A DNA stretch of 6,104 bases from Prevotellaceae bacterium UBA5903 (lineage in GTDB: Bacteria; Bacteroidota; Bacteroidia; Bacteroidales; Bacteroidaceae): positions 1-6,104 of the forward strand of contig DJEH01000068.1 of the NCBI GenBank assembly GCA_002431845.1, given 5' to 3'. Shown here one piece after another: positions 6,064-6,104 of this stretch (position 1 is the stretch's first letter; each line of letters starts with the position of its first letter). The translations under genes and the position numbers were made by a program. Under the pieces are notes generated by a model. That model was not told where the DNA came from, ran no database searches, and worked only from the letters and a program-made list of their open reading frames with translations.

Positions 6064-6104
6064 AGCTGCAATATACAATATGTACAACCAATATCCAAGC
6101 ACAA

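Noticed and set aside
6069..6094. Three copies of CAATAT upstream of the ansA promoter (6069-6074, 6076-6081, 6089-6094), considered as regulator binding sites.
   Set aside because: The unit is only six bases, AT-rich and irregularly spaced (7 and 13 nt), so it is expected by chance.
6015..6104. A cobalamin riboswitch or iron-regulator site ahead of the ansA-importer operon.
   Set aside because: The 90 bases available show no B12-box-like segment, no stable hairpin and no Fur-like palindrome. A site further upstream lies outside the window.

Overview
This window looks like a stretch of ordinary chromosome from a Bacteroidales bacterium, most like Prevotella and its relatives. Three things point there. 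Start codons lack Shine-Dalgarno sequences. Promoter elements of the Bacteroidetes type (TTTG, about 20 nt, then TAnnTTTG) can be read upstream of the tRNA and, in part, upstream of hflX and the asparaginase gene. The proteins also have Bacteroidetes-style sequences, for example the substrate-binding lipoprotein with its 'SPLGRAEW' and 'HPERLLKNLI' segments. The genus is an inference from recall, not from a database search.

Every gene lies on the minus strand, so transcription runs from high to low coordinates. In that order they are: a type I L-asparaginase (6014-4974); an ABC-transporter substrate-binding lipoprotein (4967-3822); a FecCD/BtuC-family ABC permease (3807-2776); the ribosome-associated GTPase HflX (2706-1453); an MFS sugar transporter of the FucP type (1361-162); and tRNA-Gly(GCC) (74-2), which touches the left edge. 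The first three genes are separated by only 6 and 14 nt and probably form one operon. HflX appears to have its own promoter in the 69-nt gap behind the permease. A perfect 12-bp hairpin lies between hflX and the MFS gene. The tRNA has the best promoter in the window.

The lipoprotein and permease are two of the three parts of a metal-chelate importer (iron-siderophore, heme or cobalamin). The ATPase is not in the window: hflX occupies the place where it would usually be expected. The importer must borrow an ATPase or have one encoded elsewhere. The asparaginase supplies aspartate and ammonia, and its link to the importer is positional only. HflX and the MFS transporter are unrelated in function to the importer.

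No stretch longer than 300 bases lacks a gene; the largest gaps are about 90 bases. I found no mobile element, CRISPR array, riboswitch, pseudogene or unrecognised protein. I see no undescribed biological system here. The items worth a second look are small: an inverted repeat overlapping the tRNA promoter, the hairpin between hflX and the MFS gene, the missing ATPase, and an unusually cysteine-rich lipoprotein signal peptide.
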